Assembly: GCA_028284065.1 (NCBI GenBank)
Contig: JANQSJ010000007.1
Location: 310,001-374,000, forward strand
DNA from: Parvularculaceae bacterium
Lineage (GTDB): Bacteria > Pseudomonadota > Alphaproteobacteria > Caulobacterales > Parvularculaceae
Length of the DNA stretch: 64,000 bases
Direction of reading: 5' to 3'
Shown: piece after piece, positions 44,909-54,284 of the stretch
Numbering within the stretch: position 1 is the first letter of the stretch
Layout of the letters: the number at the start of each line of letters is the position of its first letter
Translations under genes and position numbers: made by a program
The notes under the pieces: generated by a model
What the model saw: the letters and a program-made list of their open reading frames with translations, nothing else
Told to the model about the DNA's origin: nothing
Databases searched by the model: none

Positions 44909-46456
44909 TTGAAGTCGAACAGACTATTTGCTCAGCAGGCGGAACCGGCGCAAGAAAAAGCGCCAAAGCGATCCGCGCCCGAAACGAGCCTCTTCCTGCC
45001 GGCGGGATACACCGACCGCTACGATAATCAACCCTATCTCGATTTGCCGTCCGACATTGTCTACCAGCCGCACGTCTACGAACTGGCGCTGCGCTGCGCG
45101 CGCCTGTCGGGCGCCAAGAAAATAATCGATATCGGCTGTGGTTCCTGTGAAAAACTCTCTGCGGTCGCAGACGCGTTCCAGATTGTCGGCATCGACAATG
45201 AGGCGGGCATCGCGCTCGCCCGCGAACGCTTGCCGCAGGGCCGATTTCGCGCGCTTGACCTCGAACAGGGGCTTCCCGGCGTGTCGCCGCACCTGTTTGA
45301 CGACGCGGTGGTCATCTGCGCGGACGTTATCGAACATCTCGTCTCGCCGGAACCGCTGGCCGCCGCGCTCGCCGAAGCCGCGCAGCGGGCCCGATTCGTC
45401 GTCATATCGACGCCCGACCGGGAGCGCGCTCGCGGGCTCGGCGATCTCGGCCCCCCGGCGAACGCGGCCCATGTGCGCGAATGGACCGCCGGCGAATTCC
45501 GGCGATTCCTGACCCATACAGGATTCCCGGCGAACACCGCTGTCGGCTACACGGTGAACAACGACGTCAACATGGCCAAGGCGACAATCATCGCGCTGGC
45601 GGGGCGCGACGCCGGCCCCACCGCAAAACCAGCGCCAGCGCGAGCCGCGGCCGTCGTCCATACCTACAATGAAGCGGACATCATCGAAGAGACGATCGGC
45701 CATCTGATCAGCGAGGGGGTCCAGCCCGTCATCGTCGACAACTGGTCGACGGACGGCACCTTCGAGAAAGTCGAAGCCCTGCGCGCCGCCGGACACAACA
45801 TCGCCTTACGCCGCTTTCCCGATGAGCCGACCGATCAGTATCTGTGGGCGAGCCAGCTGGCCCTCACCGAAGAGCTTGCCCTTGATCTCGATGCCGATTG
45901 GATTCTCCATTACGACGCCGACGAAATCCGCACGTCCCCCTGGCGCGGCGTACGGCTCGCCGAAGCGCTGAGCTTTGTGGAGGCGTGCGGCTACAATGCG
46001 ATCGACTTCACGGTGATCGAATTTCGTTTTCAGACAAGCCGCCCCGACCCTTCGGCCCCGTTCGAAAAGCAGATGACGCACTTTGAGTTCGCGCTTCGGC
46101 CTGGATGCTTCCGGCAGATCAAGGTCTGGCGTCAGGGCGGCGCGCGCGTCGCCCTGGCGAGGAACGCGGGGCACGCTGCGGAGTTCGAGGGGCGAAAGGT
46201 TTTCCCGCTCAAGTTTCTCAACAAGCACTACCCGTTGCGCGGCAGAGTGCATGGCGCCCGCAAGGTTCATCGCGACCGTCTGCCGCGCTTCAAGTTCGAG
46301 CGCGAGCGGAGCGGCTGGCACAGCCATTACGATCAGTTCGCCGATACGCCGGAGCTGGAGGGTTGGCAGCGGCAGGACCTCGTCGCCTGGAACCCGCACC
46401 TCTTCGAGACTGAGTATTTCGTCGAGCGCCTGACCGGAATCGGCCTCATGGATTAA
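44909..46456 (+). CDS. Methyltransferase-GT2 fusion protein
   Basis: A 515-residue bifunctional protein. I chose TTG 44909 because a perfect GGAGG lies 6 nt upstream (44898-44902); a longer frame overlaps the divergent gene. Residues 60-220 form a class I methyltransferase, with motif I IDIGCGS at 73-79, VGIDNE, and ICADVIEHL as the post-motif. Residues 248-515 are a GT2-like domain with AVVHTYNEADIIEE at about 248, VDNWSTDGT and metal-binding DAD at 336-338. The arrangement suggests methylation and glycosyl transfer on the same glycan. A stand-alone promoter is not visible. Confidence 0.82.
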   Translation: MKSNRLFAQQAEPAQEKAPKRSAPETSLFLPAGYTDRYDNQPYLDLPSDIVYQPHVYELALRCARLSGAKKIIDIGCGSCEKLSAVADAFQIVGIDNEAGIALARERLPQGRFRALDLEQGLPGVSPHLFDDAVVICADVIEHLVSPEPLAAALAEAAQRARFVVISTPDRERARGLGDLGPPANAAHVREWTAGEFRRFLTHTGFPANTAVGYTVNNDVNMAKATIIALAGRDAGPTAKPAPARAAAVVHTYNEADIIEETIGHLISEGVQPVIVDNWSTDGTFEKVEALRAAGHNIALRRFPDEPTDQYLWASQLALTEELALDLDADWILHYDADEIRTSPWRGVRLAEALSFVEACGYNAIDFTVIEFRFQTSRPDPSAPFEKQMTHFEFALRPGCFRQIKVWRQGGARVALARNAGHAAEFEGRKVFPLKFLNKHYPLRGRVHGARKVHRDRLPRFKFERERSGWHSHYDQFADTPELEGWQRQDLVAWNPHLFETEYFVERLTGIGLMD

Positions 46457-46623
46457 CCCGGTCAAGAATCCGCGTTTGGCGTCCCTGTTGATCGTCATCG
46501 GCTTCGTGGCCACGCGGCGGCGCGGCGGCGCGGGCAAACTACATCATCCATGAAAGCCCTCGCCGGCGCGCCAGCGGATCCTGTCTCGCACGTCGCGGCA
46601 ATAGCTGATATTGCCGCCGCGTA

Positions 46624-47553
46624 ATGCGTGACGATCCCCCGCCCCTCGCCAGAACGCCGAACACGAACGCCGCCCGGCTTGGCTTTGGCGTGTCCGGTCC
46701 TCACGGCCTCGCCCTGACGTCGCGGAAGTCGACCTTCTCCATTCTGGAAAAGGCCGTTGAGGAGGGCGTTACGCACTTCGATACGGCGCCGTTCTATGGG
46801 GACGGCGAAGCTGAACGCCGTCTTGGCCTGTTCTTGCACGCAAGCCGCGTGGAGGCGGTCGTCTCAACCAAGGCTGGCGAGCCGCTCGGCCGTCCGTTCT
46901 GGGGCGGCGCGCCGACGGCGAAGGATTTCTCGCCTGAGACGATCCGCCGGAGCGTCGATGACAGCCGGCGACGCCTCCAGCTGGACCGGATCGACGTCCT
47001 TTATCTGCACGGGCCCGCCGCGATCCAGATCGACGAGGCCTTGCCGGCGCTCGAGGCGCTGGTCGGGGCCGGCGCGATCGGAAAATGGGGCGTCTGCGGT
47101 CGGGGCCCCGAAATCGACGCCGCGCTGGCGCGCGGCGCCGGGGCGATCATGGCCCCCTACAGCATCCTCGACCGCTCAAGGGCGCCCCTGTTCGCCGCCG
47201 CGCGCGAGAATGGGATTGAGACCGCCGCGATCGAACCGCTGATCCGGGGGTTCTTTACGGAAAGCCACGAGGCGGTCAGGCGGCCGGCCGACCTATGGGG
47301 CCGCGCCCGCGCCTTCCGCGCGCCGCCTCCGCCCGTCGCGCCGGAGGAGATGCGGCGCCGTCTTGGCGTGCTGAACGACGCGGGCCCCGCCCAAGTTGCG
47401 CTCGCCTTCGCCCTCGCCAACAGGCGCCTCGATACGGTCTATTTCACGACCACAAAAGCGAAGCATCTTGCGGAGAACCTTGGCTCCGCGGATATCGAAC
47501 TCGACGACGAAGCGGTTCGTCAGCTCAATGATCTGTTTCCGGAGACGACGTAA
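46624..47553 (+). CDS. Aldo/keto reductase
   Basis: A 309-residue NADPH-dependent (alpha/beta)8 oxidoreductase. Catalytic tetrad elements are visible: Asp and Tyr in HFDTAPFYGDGEAERRLG, Lys in VVSTKAGE, and a likely His in LYLHGPAA. The cofactor-binding C-terminal part has QVALAFALANRRLDTVYFTTTKAKHLAENL. The start ATG 46624 has no strong Shine-Dalgarno. It is similar in style to sugar (galactose or aldose) dehydrogenases in this superfamily, which suits its position at the edge of a polysaccharide locus. It is convergent with a methyltransferase gene, 26 bp apart. Confidence 0.88.
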   Translation: MRDDPPPLARTPNTNAARLGFGVSGPHGLALTSRKSTFSILEKAVEEGVTHFDTAPFYGDGEAERRLGLFLHASRVEAVVSTKAGEPLGRPFWGGAPTAKDFSPETIRRSVDDSRRRLQLDRIDVLYLHGPAAIQIDEALPALEALVGAGAIGKWGVCGRGPEIDAALARGAGAIMAPYSILDRSRAPLFAAARENGIETAAIEPLIRGFFTESHEAVRRPADLWGRARAFRAPPPPVAPEEMRRRLGVLNDAGPAQVALAFALANRRLDTVYFTTTKAKHLAENLGSADIELDDEAVRQLNDLFPETT

Positions 47554-47579
47554 GGTCAGAGGCGACCGGCCGGCGCATC

Positions 47580-48212
47580 TCAGGTCGGCGAGGAAGCCGT
47601 CGTCTGTGTAGAGATGAATTCCAGCATGCGCTGGCCGCGCGGGTGCCCCCAGTCGCCAATCCGCCGAATCTCGAGCGGCAGACCTCGGGCGGCATGCCGG
47701 AAATCGTCGATGAGATAGTGGTAAGGGTCCGCGTCGCTCTTGGTGACGATGCCGCTAAGATGGGTCGTCAGCGTGAAAGGCGATGCGTCCGCCGGCCCCT
47801 CGAAAAAGGTCGCGAAAAGCCGTCCGCCGGGCTTCAACGCTTCGGCGGTCTTCGCAAGGCACCTTCGAATGCGATTGAGATCAAGATGCGTGAACACCGA
47901 CTGCGCAATCGCGAAATCGAACTGCCGCCCCAGCTTCTCGAATTCGAACTGGTCCGACGCCAGAAGAGCGCTGCGATCGAGCTTGTCTGTGAGGCCGGCT
48001 TGCGCGAGCTCCAAGTCGTAGCCCGCCTCCAGCAGCGATGGATTTGAATCGACGCCGGCATACCCGCCAGCATTCAGATAGTCGACGAAGCGGACGCCGC
48101 CGCGCAGACAGCCGCAGCCGATGTCGAGCAGGTCATGGTCCGGCCGCAGACCTTGCGAAACGAGAAACCGTAGCTGGAGATCCCCGATCTCGTCCCACAT
48201 TCCGCCGATCAC
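47580..48212 (-). CDS. Class I SAM-dependent methyltransferase
   Basis: 210 residues from GTG 48212 (VIGGMWDEIG). Motif I DLLDIGCGCLRGGVRF is at about residues 27-42, then GYAGVDSNPSLL and FAIAQSVFTHLDLNRIRRCL. Sequence typical of this family continues upstream in frame (GYYDKSGIARRVAEG, then RHRD) to about 48265, without any ATG, GTG or TTG before it meets the gspH 3' end. The true start is therefore uncertain and may be non-canonical, or lie inside gspH. It follows gspH on the same strand with a small gap; a role in secretion is not implied. Confidence 0.82.
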   Translation of the reverse strand: MIGGMWDEIGDLQLRFLVSQGLRPDHDLLDIGCGCLRGGVRFVDYLNAGGYAGVDSNPSLLEAGYDLELAQAGLTDKLDRSALLASDQFEFEKLGRQFDFAIAQSVFTHLDLNRIRRCLAKTAEALKPGGRLFATFFEGPADASPFTLTTHLSGIVTKSDADPYHYLIDDFRHAARGLPLEIRRIGDWGHPRGQRMLEFISTQTTASSPT

Positions 48213-48270
48213 GTCGCGATGGCGCCCCTCGGCGACGCGCCTCGCGATGCCGCTCTTGTCATAATAACCG

Positions 48271-48732
48271 CTAGAGATGGCGCGCCTCCATCGCCGCGGT
48301 CCGAAGCGCGAAGCGGTCAGCGCCGGGAACTTCCGTGCGCCTGACCGGATCGAGCCGGCAATCGGGCGCCTGGAGCACGAGCGCGCGGCTGCGCCCCGCG
48401 CCGTCGCTAATCGTCAACGCGCCGCCAAGGCAAACGCCGTTTTCAAGAAAGGCGATAGGCTCGCCCTCGACAGCCCATCCCTCGGGCAGATCGCCCGAGA
48501 GATCGGCGTAGGGCGCCTCGCCAGGAGCTGGGAAGACCAAGTTACGACGCTCAAGGAGCGCACGCGTGCGCAATCCCGTTATGTCGCGCGCGACCGCGTC
48601 GGCCTTGGCCGCGAAACCGATCGCGCCGAGGGAGCGCGCGAGCGGGGGCGAAACCACGGCGAGCGCAATCCCCATGATGGCGAGAACCGCCAGCATTTCG
48701 AAAATCGAGAAGCCGCGGGCGGACCGGTTCAC
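48271..48732 (-). CDS. gspH: Type II secretion minor pseudopilin GspH-like
   Basis: A 153-residue prepilin-like protein with GTG start 48732 overlapping the gspG stop (GTGA). The class III leader is short and basic (MNRSARG), cut before FSIFEMLAVLAIMGIALAVV, with Glu at +5 as required for assembly and N-methylation. The remainder is a small soluble domain containing two Cys (VCLGG and APDCRL) that could form a disulfide. Its position after gspG and its length support GspH over other minor pilins, but the globular part is poorly conserved. Confidence 0.82.
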   Translation of the reverse strand: MNRSARGFSIFEMLAVLAIMGIALAVVSPPLARSLGAIGFAAKADAVARDITGLRTRALLERRNLVFPAPGEAPYADLSGDLPEGWAVEGEPIAFLENGVCLGGALTISDGAGRSRALVLQAPDCRLDPVRRTEVPGADRFALRTAAMEARHL

Positions 48733-49190
48733 GCCTCAATGTCCGCATCAAGTCCGACCCCGCCTTCCTCATCGTCGGCGCCGTAAGTGAACACTCTCGG
48801 CTTCAGGGCGAACCCGGCATCATCCCTACGCGGCGGTTCATAACGGTAGGGCTGGCCCCAGGGGTCGTTCGGCAGGTCGCCGTCGAGATAGGGACCGAGC
48901 CAGGATCCCCGCAGCGTGGGGTCGGCGGGGGGCGAAACGAGCAGAGCAAGCCCTTCCTCCGCAGTCGGATAACGCCCGAGATCGAGGCGCATGGCGTCGA
49001 GCGAAGTCTTGATCGAGCGAGCCTGGGCTTTGGCCGCAGTAATCTTGGAGCGATCCACCTGGTTGAAGAGCCGCGGCGCAACGAGCGTTGCGAGAATGCC
49101 CATAATGGCGAGCACAACCAGCATCTCTAGAAGCGAAAAGCCGCGCGCGGCCCGCCTTGCCTTCAGAACTTGACCGGATTGTTTCGACAT
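48729..49190 (-). CDS. gspG: Type II secretion major pseudopilin
   Basis: A 153-residue protein from ATG 49190 with GGAG about 10 nt upstream. The prepilin leader ends at RAARG before FSLLEMLVVLAIMGILATLVAPRLF (Glu+5). The C-terminal domain has the GspG hallmark DLGRYPTAEEGLALLV and the calcium-loop region PWGQPYRYEPPRRDDAG, ending with YGADDEEGG. It is the main subunit of the periplasmic pseudopilus that pushes substrates through the secretin. It sits between gspF, 16 bp upstream, and gspH, which it overlaps. Confidence 0.96.
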   Translation of the reverse strand: MSKQSGQVLKARRAARGFSLLEMLVVLAIMGILATLVAPRLFNQVDRSKITAAKAQARSIKTSLDAMRLDLGRYPTAEEGLALLVSPPADPTLRGSWLGPYLDGDLPNDPWGQPYRYEPPRRDDAGFALKPRVFTYGADDEEGGVGLDADIEA

Positions 49191-49206
49191 AGGCCTGCTC
49201 CAACGC

Positions 49207-50418
49207 TCAGAGTTCAAATTGGTAGAGACTCGTCATGGCCATCACAATAGCAAGGATGACGGCCCCGACGATCAGCGAAATCGAGAGGATCGCCAGCGGC
49301 TCGGTCAGCGCGGTCAGTCGCTTGGCGCGTTCCTTGGCGTCCTTCTCGAAGAGGGTCGCAGCGAACATCAGCATCTCGCCGAGCGCCCCGGCGCCGCGCC
49401 CTGTCCGGATGAGGTCGATCACGACCGGATCAATGGTCTCGCATGCCTCCCGCAGCGCCTCGTCGAGCGGACGGCCGGCCCGAACCTCGCGCCGCACCTG
49501 CTCAAGGCTTCGCCGGAAGGCCGGCGACCGCGCGCCGGCCTCGCCTAGGCGAAGCGCGTCCACGAGCTGGGCCTTGTTGACAATCGCCACGCCGACGGTG
49601 CGCGTCCATGCGGCGACCTCGGCCTGTTGCAGAAACCTTCCGAGAAGCGGCAACCTCTCGAGCCGCGATCGCACCCCTTCTCTCAGCTTTTCATCGCGTC
49701 CGGCGGCAATGGCGAGCGCGACAGCCGCTCCGGCCGTCCCGAGCGCGACCAAAGCGTTCTCCCGCAGCCAGACCCCGGCCTCGATCACCGCGCGGGAAAA
49801 TGCGGGCGCGGCCCCGAGATTTTCGCCGAGCAGCGTGCCGAAGCGCGGAACGACAAAGTAGAACATCAGCAAGACGATCAATCCGCCGACCGTTGCCAGA
49901 AAGGTTGGATAGGTGAGCGCCGAGCGCACTTCCGATCGCATCGCCTCTTCATACGCCATGCGATCGGCGGCGTCGGTCAGGGCCTTGGAAAGCGATCCCG
50001 TCGCCTCGCCAAGCTCGGCGAGGCGGGCGACGTAAGCGGGCAACTCGGGAAGGTGGGTCTCGATCGCCAGCGACATGCGGCGACCGGCGCGCAGATCGCG
50101 CTTCACCAGGGACGTCCGCTCGCTGAGCAGGGGGTGGGCGGTCGATTGCTCGAGCGTCGTCAGGGTTTCGAGAACGCCGACATTCGCCGACAGGAGCGTC
50201 GCAAGCTGGCGCACATATCGCTCCAGATCGCGCCGCGTAATGCGCCGCCGCGTCAACGCCGACACCCGACGCGCAGGTCGCGACTTCAGTTCGAAAGGCG
50301 ACAGCCCGCGCGCCGCCAGCGCTTCGAACGCCGCCCGGTGATCCGCCGCCGACACCACGCCGGCGACCTCGACGCCCGCCTTGTCGAGCGCCTTGTAGGC
50401 AAAGGTCAGCGTCGACAT
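49207..50418 (-). CDS. gspF: Type II secretion inner-membrane platform protein
   Basis: A 403-residue protein, the normal family length. It has two homologous cytoplasmic helical domains (about 70-190 and 270-385), each followed by membrane segments (FLATVGGLIVLLMFYFVVPRFG, then ILSISLIVGAVILAIVMAM at the C-terminus). Family motifs include TRRDLERYVRQLATLLSANV, LEQSTAHPLL, GEATGSLSKAL and TGRGAGALGEML. It links the GspE ATPase to pseudopilus assembly. It lies downstream of gspE and upstream of gspG on the minus strand, an E-F-G-H arm. Confidence 0.96.
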   Translation of the reverse strand: MSTLTFAYKALDKAGVEVAGVVSAADHRAAFEALAARGLSPFELKSRPARRVSALTRRRITRRDLERYVRQLATLLSANVGVLETLTTLEQSTAHPLLSERTSLVKRDLRAGRRMSLAIETHLPELPAYVARLAELGEATGSLSKALTDAADRMAYEEAMRSEVRSALTYPTFLATVGGLIVLLMFYFVVPRFGTLLGENLGAAPAFSRAVIEAGVWLRENALVALGTAGAAVALAIAAGRDEKLREGVRSRLERLPLLGRFLQQAEVAAWTRTVGVAIVNKAQLVDALRLGEAGARSPAFRRSLEQVRREVRAGRPLDEALREACETIDPVVIDLIRTGRGAGALGEMLMFAATLFEKDAKERAKRLTALTEPLAILSISLIVGAVILAIVMAMTSLYQFEL

Positions 50419-50500
50419 CCTACCTCCCTTCGCCGCTCGCGACCGCGCGCCGACGCAGCCGCGCCGGCCGCTCTCGCTGCAGGTTTATCCGTGGCGCCGG

Positions 50501-52288
50501 TCACGACGCCTCCCCGCCGCACACGCGATAGATCTCGGACAAGGTGGTCAATCCCGCACGCGCCTTCGATAGTCCGTCCTCGAACAGCGTCAGGAACCCC
50601 TGCCGCCGCGCGATCCGCTGAAGTTCGCGCAAGGAAGCGCCGGCGCCTATGGCTTCGCGCAGGGGATCGTCCAAGCGCACGATTTCAAAGACGGCGATAC
50701 GCCCCTTATAGCCGGTTCCGTCGCACTCCGGGCAGCCGACCGCGCGGCGCCATTGCGGCGGGGCTTGCGGGTCGGGACAGATTTCAGCGCCGGCGTCGCG
50801 CGCTTCAGCGCAGAGCGCTTCGCCCTCGCTCCCGTCCTCCTCGACGCCGCACGCCGGGCACACCCGCCGAACAAGACGCTGCGCGACAAGGCCGCGCACG
50901 CACGCGGAAATGAGGAATCGCTCAAGACCGATATCCTCAAGGCGCGTCACGGCCGCAAGCGCGGAATTGGTGTGCAGAGTCGACAGGACGAGGTGGCCGG
51001 TGAGCGCCGCCTGGGCGGCGATCGTCGCGGTTTCCCCGTCTCGGATCTCGCCCACCAGGATCACATCGGGGTCCTGGCGAAGGATGGCTCTCAAGCCGCT
51101 GGCGAAGGTGTAGCCGATGTCAGCCTTTACCTGGATCTGGGTGACGCCGGCGATGTCGTATTCGACGGGATCCTCAATCGTGATGATCTTGCGAAAGCCG
51201 TCATTGATCCGTTCGAGACCGCGATAGAGGGTCGTCGACTTGCCCGAGCCGGTTGGCCCGGTCACCAGAATGACCCCGTTGGGGCAGGCGATCAGCTCAC
51301 CAAGGAGATCGCTGCTCCGCCCGGTGAGCCCAAGCCCCTCAAGGTCCGGCAGCTCGGTCTGTTTGCGCAAGAGCCGGATCACGAGGCTTTCGCCCCACGT
51401 GCTCGGCACCGTCGAGACGCGCAGGTCGATCTCGCGCCCGGCGAACCGAATGGTGTGCCGCCCGTCCTGCGGCAGGCGGCGCTCGGCGACGTCCATGCCC
51501 GCGACCAGCTTAATCCTGCTCGAGACCGCATCGAAGCGCGCGCGCGGTTCGGTCCGCCTTGTGTGAAGGACGCCGTCGATCCGGTAGCGCGCGAGGAAAG
51601 TGTGCTCAAAGGCCTCGACGTGAATGTCAGAGGCGTTCTCTTTCAAAGCGCCGGCGAACAGAGCGTTCACGAAATCAATGACCGGCGCTTCTTCAGCCAT
51701 TTCCCTGAGGCGCGCCGCATCGGCGAACTGGTCTTCGTCCGCGTTTTCCGCCGAGGTTTCGAGGCGTCGAAGGCACACATCGAGCGTCGGCGACGCGGCG
51801 AGGTAGTAGATAATGCGCGCCCTATCCAGCGCGCGCCGGACGGCCGCCTCCACCGCCTCGCGCATGCCGGGATCGAGGGGATCGGCGGCGACAACATGGA
51901 GAAACGGCGCGGCGTCTTCGGTCTCCGACGACGGGTTTTGGTCTTCGCTCAACCAGGCGGCGCAGCGTCGCACTTCGAACCAGCGCGGCGCCAGCTTGAG
52001 CCGGTCCGCCGCGCGCAGGAATGCTTCGGGTTCCGGCGGCAGGTCGGCCGTTTCCGCGATGGGCAGGTCGAGTTGCTCGGAAATGACGGCGAGGAGCTGT
52101 TCCTCAGTGATCGCGCCGAGCCGCAGCAGCGCCTGCCCGAGAAGCCCGCCGACCTCCGCCTGCAGGGCGAGGGCCTGCGAGAGATCCCGCGGGGAAACGA
52201 GTCCGCGCTCGATCAGAATTTCGCCGATGGGCGAGGCCAGCATACAAAACCGTTCAAGATCTGCGGATGGCGGGAAATACGATCCCAC
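50501..52288 (-). CDS. gspE: Type II secretion ATPase
   Basis: A 595-residue AAA+ type secretion ATPase starting at GTG 52288 with AGGA upstream; ATG 52243 (MLASPIGEILIERG) is a reasonable alternative without a Shine-Dalgarno. The N1 domain (GLVSPRDLSQALALQAE) precedes the core with VTGPTGSGKSTTLYR (Walker A), the Asp box, RQDPDVILVGEIRDGETA (Walker B) and STLHTNSA (His box). A four-Cys zinc module with CPACG and CPECDGTGY lies near the C-terminus. It drives pseudopilus assembly from the cytoplasmic face. It heads the minus arm. Confidence 0.96.
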   Translation of the reverse strand: MGSYFPPSADLERFCMLASPIGEILIERGLVSPRDLSQALALQAEVGGLLGQALLRLGAITEEQLLAVISEQLDLPIAETADLPPEPEAFLRAADRLKLAPRWFEVRRCAAWLSEDQNPSSETEDAAPFLHVVAADPLDPGMREAVEAAVRRALDRARIIYYLAASPTLDVCLRRLETSAENADEDQFADAARLREMAEEAPVIDFVNALFAGALKENASDIHVEAFEHTFLARYRIDGVLHTRRTEPRARFDAVSSRIKLVAGMDVAERRLPQDGRHTIRFAGREIDLRVSTVPSTWGESLVIRLLRKQTELPDLEGLGLTGRSSDLLGELIACPNGVILVTGPTGSGKSTTLYRGLERINDGFRKIITIEDPVEYDIAGVTQIQVKADIGYTFASGLRAILRQDPDVILVGEIRDGETATIAAQAALTGHLVLSTLHTNSALAAVTRLEDIGLERFLISACVRGLVAQRLVRRVCPACGVEEDGSEGEALCAEARDAGAEICPDPQAPPQWRRAVGCPECDGTGYKGRIAVFEIVRLDDPLREAIGAGASLRELQRIARRQGFLTLFEDGLSKARAGLTTLSEIYRVCGGEAS

Positions 52289-52371
52289 CGTGTAATCCTA
52301 CCCCGCCCAGGCGATATGCGAAAACCGGGCCGCATCCGCCGCGCGGGCCGCCTGAGGGATCGACCGCAAGG

Positions 52372-52410
52372 CAATAAAAAGAAAGGGCGGCCCGCAAGGG
52401 CCGCCCTTCC
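52372..52410 (-). terminator. Rho-independent terminator of the 617-residue secreted protein gene
   Basis: On the minus strand an 11-bp GC-rich stem (AAGGGCGGCCC with GGGCCGCCCTT, loop TTGC) is followed by TTCTTTTTATT. It lies 21 bp after the stop at 52431. This is the clearest terminator in the window. It isolates the secreted-protein gene from the downstream gspE arm. Confidence 0.92.
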
Positions 52411-52430
52411 CGCTCTGTTAAGTCTAGAGC

Positions 52431-54284
52431 TTAGTTGTTGCTGCCGACTTGGGCGTTGGTCGAGCAAAGATCGACCAGCTCATTCTTCGCTGCCCTCAGC
52501 AGCTTGTTGTCGACATGCGGGCCGAAACGGCCGTCGTCGCAAGACTGCGCTTTCAGCGAGTTGGCGTCGTTGGCGTTGTCGCCGTAGCCCGAAACGATGC
52601 CGTTGCGGAGCATCATCCGGTCAACGTCCATTTTCGGCTCGTTGACGTGGAAGGTCATCGTGACGTCGCCACGGCCCCACTCGCCCGAACCGCCAGTGTT
52701 CGCCGCGATGCAGTTCGTGAGATCCGTGTTGGAGATCACGAGTTCCTTGTTGTCCTGCTGCGCAGCTTCACATTTCCACGGCCCCGCAAACGGCGACCCG
52801 TTCGTCGGCCCCTTGATTTCAAGCTGATACTTGACGGGATCGATGCGATTGCCGTGAGCGTCCGTCACCGGAACATGGGTGACACGGAAGATGTTGGCGG
52901 TCCCCATGGAGGCGTCGCCAACCCAGTCAAACGGACCGAACACGATGCCGGTGGACCGCAGCGTGCCAAGCCTTGCCCGCCCAACAAGCGTAACAGGTGC
53001 GTCGAACTTGACGAACTTGACGGCGGGAGCGCCAGGGACTTTCTCAGGATCGAAGTCGACCGTGAGGTTAACAAGGAAGACGTCCTGGTGCTTGATCGCG
53101 CCGACGCCGGTGATCTCCGTGCCGATCAAAGCGCCTTTGCCGTCGAAGATATCGATCTCTTTCGGGCCGCCCCGCTCGCCTTCAGGGAACGAAATCAGCT
53201 TGATCGGGAAGCTGTCGTCTCGGACTTCGGACTTCTCCGGCAGATCCGGTTCGACGAGATCCGGCAACAGCGCGGCGATGTCGCTCTGGTCCAGACGGAA
53301 ACTGACCACGCCCGAGCGGTATTCGGCGTCCGTCAGACGACGGGGGGCCAGATCACCCAGCATGATTTCTTTGATGCCGATCAGGCTTTCGAACTCGAGG
53401 TCGAATTCGACCGCCTCAACGTCGTTCTCGACGTCGAATACCGCTTCCTGCGCATCCGGGTCAGCCTTCAGGTCGACAAGGTTTGCGATGGTCGCAAGGC
53501 CAACTTCCCCGATCACGACAGACGGAACCGGGACGTGCGCGCCCGACGAGTCTTCTGCGGAGAAACCCTTGAAGTCCTGACGATAGTCGATTTTGCCGCC
53601 GCCGGGAGTATTATTCTGAGCAACTGACGGGTCGCAGCTAAGGACCTGGGTCGACGCAGTCCGCTCGACCGGCGGGAAGCCCGGAACGTTGCTGACGACC
53701 GAAAAGTCGACGAACACGTCGTTGCAGTCCGTCATCTGGATCGGCAGGGTGAAGCCGACAGCTTCCTCAACGAGAACCGAATTCTCGGTCTGCGGCGTGA
53801 GCACAAACCGCACCTGATCGCCGCCGAGCACGCCGTTGATGACCGGCGTCGCGACCGATGAGAACAGCCCATCGCTGCCCGGACGAACAATTTCCGGGAT
53901 CGAGAAGTTCTGCTTCCACGTGGCGCCGCGGAGCGAGATTGTCACCGTCGACGGATCTTCGATCGTCGGCGCATTGGTGTCGTCGCGAAGGTTGACTTCA
54001 ACGTGCGCTTGTATCGGGTGATCCGTCCCGACAAAACGCTCTTCCGCGACCACGGCGTAAGGGACGCCCGGGAACGCCTTCTCGACCGTCGGCTCTTCCG
54101 TACAGATCGTAAGGCCAAGAACGCTTTGCGCGTCGCAGAAGGCGCGGAAACCGAAGTTCGTGTCAGTGTGGTTCCCCGGACCTGTGTTGACGTTACGCAG
54201 TTCCGCTTCGAGCACGCCAGCGTGCGCCGCGCTCACCGAAACCGCCGCCGCCGATACGGCGGCCAGCAAGAAGTTCTTACGCAT
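52431..54284 (-). CDS. Secreted protein of unknown function between the T2SS arms
   Basis: A 617-residue protein I do not recognise. I chose ATG 54284 (MRKNFLLAAVSAAAVSVSAAHAG), with a strong AAGGGGGA 10 nt upstream; signal-peptidase cleavage is likely after AHA at residue 22. The mature part is acidic and beta-rich-looking (VTISLRGATWKQNFSI, VSFRLDQSDIAALL, VDFDPEKVPGAPAVKF). About eight Cys occur, in paired contexts (FCDAQ, TICTE, DCNDV, SCDPS, KCEAA, NCIAA, SCDDG, LCSTN), which suggests disulfides and periplasmic or extracellular location. Isolation between divergent secretion arms, a long AT-rich upstream region and a strong terminator suggest high expression; an S-layer-like or T2SS-substrate role is inference. 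Confidence 0.75.
   Translation of the reverse strand: MRKNFLLAAVSAAAVSVSAAHAGVLEAELRNVNTGPGNHTDTNFGFRAFCDAQSVLGLTICTEEPTVEKAFPGVPYAVVAEERFVGTDHPIQAHVEVNLRDDTNAPTIEDPSTVTISLRGATWKQNFSIPEIVRPGSDGLFSSVATPVINGVLGGDQVRFVLTPQTENSVLVEEAVGFTLPIQMTDCNDVFVDFSVVSNVPGFPPVERTASTQVLSCDPSVAQNNTPGGGKIDYRQDFKGFSAEDSSGAHVPVPSVVIGEVGLATIANLVDLKADPDAQEAVFDVENDVEAVEFDLEFESLIGIKEIMLGDLAPRRLTDAEYRSGVVSFRLDQSDIAALLPDLVEPDLPEKSEVRDDSFPIKLISFPEGERGGPKEIDIFDGKGALIGTEITGVGAIKHQDVFLVNLTVDFDPEKVPGAPAVKFVKFDAPVTLVGRARLGTLRSTGIVFGPFDWVGDASMGTANIFRVTHVPVTDAHGNRIDPVKYQLEIKGPTNGSPFAGPWKCEAAQQDNKELVISNTDLTNCIAANTGGSGEWGRGDVTMTFHVNEPKMDVDRMMLRNGIVSGYGDNANDANSLKAQSCDDGRFGPHVDNKLLRAAKNELVDLCSTNAQVGSNN

Noticed and set aside
49627..52645. 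Very long plus-strand frames opposite gspF and gspE (up to 630 codons)
   Set aside because: Both are antisense to conserved T2SS genes and are Arg-rich artefacts of GC-rich codons.
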